From Cellvibrionales bacterium UBA3090 (GTDB lineage: Bacteria; Pseudomonadota; Gammaproteobacteria; Pseudomonadales; Porticoccaceae), in NCBI GenBank assembly GCA_002367235.1, contig DFBC01000148.1, forward strand, positions 1-8,039: a stretch of 8,039 bases of DNA. The letters run 5' to 3'. Every line of letters begins with the position of its first letter. Positions within the stretch are counted from its first letter, which is position 1. The position numbers were made by a program, and so were the translations under genes. The notes below the pieces were generated by a model that saw only the letters and a program-made list of their open reading frames with translations, did no database searches and was not told the origin of the DNA. This document shows, one piece after another, positions 5,736 to 8,039 of the stretch.

Positions 5736-7097
5736 GGGACGCGTTGGTCTCTTCTTTTTGTGGCCTGATTTCCCGCCTGCCGTACTGTTCGTCGCCCGCG
5801 TCTTGTTTCTTCCCCCAGGTTTTTGACCACCGGATTTGCTGCTGAATTTTCCCCCAGAACGTGCACCCGTTTGTTGGCCAGTTTTTGGTTTGTTCAAGTT
5901 TTTGGGTTTTTTAGGCTTTTTGGGTTTTCTCGGTCGTAGATCTAATTTTGATTCCGGGACATTATGGTCTGGTTCAAAACCATCCATTAGTTTTCGAGTT
6001 AATAACTGTTTTATTAACCGTTCAATGTCCGTCAGTTGTTTGAATTCATCAGCACTGACCAGCGAAACTGCTTGCCCTTTTAAGCCGGCCCGCCCGGTTC
6101 GCCCTATCCTGTGTACATAGTCCTCAGCCACAATGGGTAGGTCAAAATTGACCACCTGTGGTAGTTGGTCGATATCCAGGCCCCGGGCAGCCACATCGGT
6201 GGCGACTAAAATTTTTATCGAACCTTTTTTGAAGTCTTCGAGGGTCTTTGTTCGCACCGCCTGACTCTTGTCTCCGTGAATAGCTGCCGCTTTCAACCCA
6301 TCGTTGGCTAAGTATTTGGTGAGCTGGTTGGCACCTTTTTTGGTCTTGGTAAAGACCAGAAGTCTCTCCCATTTATTTTGTCTGATCAGTTCGATGAGTA
6401 GCGCCGGCTTTTGCTTTTTATCAACGGGGCAGATCCACTGTTTAACGGTAGTTGCCGTGGTGTTCTGAGGATTGACCGAGATCTCGATAGGATCTTGGAC
6501 TAAGCCCTTGGCGAGTTTGCGGATGTCATCAGAAAATGTTGCAGAGAACATCAGACTTTGACGATGACGGGGTAATAGTGCGAGTACTTTTTTAATATCG
6601 GTGATAAACCCCAGATCAAGCATTCGGTCGGCTTCATCCAGTACCAGTATTTCCAGCTGGTTAAACCTCACCGCATTTTGTTGGTACAGGTCTAGCAGGC
6701 GTCCCGGTGTTGCCACGAGAACATCGACACCTTTACGCAGTTTCATCATCTGGGGGTTTATCTTGACGCCGCCATAGACCACGGTAGAGCGCAGTGGTAA
6801 ATATTTACCATAGGTTTCGACGCTATCGGCAACTTGAGCGGCCAGTTCTCGTGTCGGCGCTAGAATTAGAGCGCGAATGTGGTTGGCTTGGGCGCCTTCA
6901 CCTCTGGCGAGTTTGTTCAGGATTGGCAAGACAAACCCTGCTGTTTTTCCGGTACCCGTTTGAGCTGCAGCCATGACATCTTTTCCCTGGATTGCCGCGG
7001 GTATCGCCTTGGCCTGAATCGGCGTTGGCGACTTATAGCCCTGCTCGGCAATAGCTTCAAGGATTTGGGGGCATAGACCGAAGGTGGAAAAACTCAT
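5733..7097 (-). CDS. rhlE: DEAD-box ATP-dependent RNA helicase, RhlE type
   Basis: This 454-residue helicase unwinds RNA duplexes. RhlE proteins act in ribosome assembly, RNA turnover and cold growth. All motifs are present: Q motif PTPIQ (Q28), motif I AQTGTGKT (45-52), Ia PTRELA (81-86), GG (109-110), Ib TPGR (130-133), II DEAD (154-157), III SAT (185-187), IV LLVFT (246-250), V ATDVAARGLDI (299-309) and VI HRIGRTGRAG (329-338). The start MSFSTFGL and the HGDKSQ signature point to RhlE rather than SrmB, DbpA or CsdA. Residues 388-454 form a disordered basic tail rich in K, P, G and R, which in relatives mediates RNA or partner contacts. A modest AGAG lies about 8-10 bases before the ATG. 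The gene is divergent from the DUF4197 gene and convergent with yajD. Confidence 0.95.
   Translation of the reverse strand: MSFSTFGLCPQILEAIAEQGYKSPTPIQAKAIPAAIQGKDVMAAAQTGTGKTAGFVLPILNKLARGEGAQANHIRALILAPTRELAAQVADSVETYGKYLPLRSTVVYGGVKINPQMMKLRKGVDVLVATPGRLLDLYQQNAVRFNQLEILVLDEADRMLDLGFITDIKKVLALLPRHRQSLMFSATFSDDIRKLAKGLVQDPIEISVNPQNTTATTVKQWICPVDKKQKPALLIELIRQNKWERLLVFTKTKKGANQLTKYLANDGLKAAAIHGDKSQAVRTKTLEDFKKGSIKILVATDVAARGLDIDQLPQVVNFDLPIVAEDYVHRIGRTGRAGLKGQAVSLVSADEFKQLTDIERLIKQLLTRKLMDGFEPDHNVPESKLDLRPRKPKKPKKPKNLNKPKTGQQTGARSGGKFSSKSGGQKPGGRNKTRATNSTAGGKSGHKKKRPTRP
5883..5927 (-). repeat. Imperfect 9-base tandem repeat coding KPK units in the RhlE tail
   Basis: Five 9-base units of the type AAACCCAAA encode KPK KPK KPK NLN KPK (residues 391-405). 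The fourth unit has diverged. The A-rich units could allow copy-number change by replication slippage without breaking the frame. Confidence 0.65.
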
Positions 7098-7138
7098 TCA
7101 GCAATCTCTGCATGTCGATGTGGGTGGTTGAGGGATGG

Positions 7139-7144
7139 AGTATA
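7139..7144 (-). promoter_or_regulatory. Possible -10 element for rhlE
   Basis: TATACT on the minus strand lies about 42 bases before the rhlE ATG, a sensible leader distance. No good -35 hexamer is seen 16-18 bases upstream, where the sequence is near GTCAGA, so this is only a candidate. Confidence 0.25.
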
Positions 7145-7161
7145 AAGGGTTGGCGGTAGAT

Positions 7162-7172
7162 TTCTGACAGAA
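7162..7172. repeat. Inverted repeat TTCTG-A-CAGAA between rhlE and the DUF4197 gene
   Basis: A perfect 5-bp palindrome with a one-base centre lies 18 bases upstream of the candidate rhlE -10 element and 78 bases before the DUF4197 start. Its position in a divergent region would suit an operator, but the match is short and no regulator is recognised. Confidence 0.25.
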
Positions 7173-7250
7173 TTATTAGGGAGATTTCAGCTGGCCTGCT
7201 AGTCTGGTGCTAATTGCTACTTGTAGGTAATAAAGGCTTGGGAGCCTCAT

Positions 7251-8012
7251 ATGAAAAAAATGTCAGTTTTAGCCGGTGTTTCATTGATGTTATTGCAAGT
7301 GCCGGTCAGTGCCGGTAGCTGGTGGGACACGGGTAAAAGTTTATTGGATAGCGTTGTAAATACTCAGCCCCAGAGCGAGAACAGTGCTACGGATACCGCA
7401 TTATCCACACTCAGTGTGGAGGAGATCAGTGCGGGCTTAAAGGATGCTCTGAAGGTGGGCACCGAAAATGTGGTGAGTCAGTTGGGCAAGCCCGAGGGAT
7501 TTAATCTTGATGAGGCGATTCATATTCCACTGCCAGTCCAGATTCAGCAGGCAAAGAGTTTGCTCGATACGGTAGGTATGGGCTTCATGTTAAGTGAGCT
7601 GGAAACCAAGCTGAACCGAAGTGCAGAGGCGGCGACACCGAAAGCCAAGCAGCTCTTTTGGACGGCGATTACCGAGATGAGTATCGATGATGCCAAGAAA
7701 ATTTATAATGGCCCCGATGACTCAGCAACGCGCTATTTTAAGGAAAAAATGAGTGTGCAGCTGGCCGATGAAATGCGCCCGGTAATAGCAAATAGTTTGA
7801 GTGAAGTGGGTGCGGTGCAAACCTACGATACGATCATGAGTAATTATAAAACGATTCCATTTGTACCCGATATTAAGGCCAACCTAACCGAATATACGGT
7901 TAATAAGGGGATGGATGGTATTTTTTATTACTTGGCCAGGGAAGAGGCTGCCATCCGTAAAGACCCCGTTAAGCAAACGACGGCATTGCTGAAAAAAGTA
8001 TTTGGTCAGTAG
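7251..8012 (+). CDS. Exported DUF4197-family protein, function unknown
   Basis: The 253-residue protein has a signal peptide (KK at 2-3, hydrophobic about 5-19, likely cleavage after VSA at 19-21, mature start GSWWDTGK). There is no lipobox cysteine, and the whole protein lacks cysteine, so it should be soluble in the periplasm or loosely attached. The mature part looks largely helical and shows stretches I associate with DUF4197: LSVEEISAGLKDALKVGTENVVSQLG split over residues 54-79, IHIPLPVQIQQAK (90-102), and YNGPDDSATRYFKEK (152-166). No catalytic motif is evident. GGGAG (7240-7244), 6 bases before the ATG, is a good ribosome site and supports this start. TAATAA at 7228-7233 could be a -10 element but has no matching -35. 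The family's biochemical role is not known to me. Confidence 0.85.
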   Translation: MKKMSVLAGVSLMLLQVPVSAGSWWDTGKSLLDSVVNTQPQSENSATDTALSTLSVEEISAGLKDALKVGTENVVSQLGKPEGFNLDEAIHIPLPVQIQQAKSLLDTVGMGFMLSELETKLNRSAEAATPKAKQLFWTAITEMSIDDAKKIYNGPDDSATRYFKEKMSVQLADEMRPVIANSLSEVGAVQTYDTIMSNYKTIPFVPDIKANLTEYTVNKGMDGIFYYLAREEAAIRKDPVKQTTALLKKVFGQ

Positions 8013-8039
8013 GAATCAAAGCTTCCCGCCATGCCCTTG

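Noticed and set aside
1..8039. CRISPR arrays, tRNA or rRNA genes, insertion sequences and attachment sites
   Set aside because: I saw no regularly spaced repeats, cloverleaf-like stretches, transposase frames or terminal inverted repeats on reading both strands by eye. A covariance-model search was not possible.
8013..8039. The last 27 bases after the DUF4197 gene
   Set aside because: The stretch is too short to show a terminator or the end of another gene.

Overview
The window reads as a chromosomal housekeeping segment of a gammaproteobacterium, probably on the Pseudomonas/Cellvibrio side of the class. This rests on the priA/rpmE divergent pair beside an FtsN-like SPOR gene, a nuclease gene directly after rpmE, the close match of the HNH protein to E. 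coli YajD, and an RhlE-type helicase. The genus cannot be named from the sequence. Coding density is high and no gap between genes exceeds about 180 bases. I see no tRNA, rRNA, insertion sequence, integrase, CRISPR array or prophage gene.

Left part (1-2894, minus strand): an FtsN-like membrane-anchored SPOR protein, cut by the left edge, lies directly downstream of priA, the replication-restart helicase. Centre-left (2895-4104): a short divergent intergenic region carries a good promoter with an extended -10 for rpmE (zinc form of ribosomal protein L31). A staphylococcal-nuclease-like exported protein starts 8 bases after rpmE. A strong intrinsic terminator lies inside the first codons of that nuclease gene, in the part that encodes its signal peptide.

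Centre (4206-5710, plus strand): a MetX-like alpha/beta hydrolase of unknown substrate, then a YajD-type HNH nuclease. Right part: rhlE on the minus strand, convergent with yajD and with a long basic low-complexity tail, then a divergent exported DUF4197 protein up to the right edge.

Four products act on nucleic acids (PriA, the thermonuclease, YajD, RhlE), but they sit on different strands with separate control. I see no evidence that they form one system. The features most worth a second look are the terminator embedded in signal-peptide codons, a possible leader peptide ending in the rpmE Shine-Dalgarno, the MetX-like hydrolase without methionine-pathway neighbours, and the direct priA-SPOR junction lacking the gene (argS or cytR) found there in well-known relatives.
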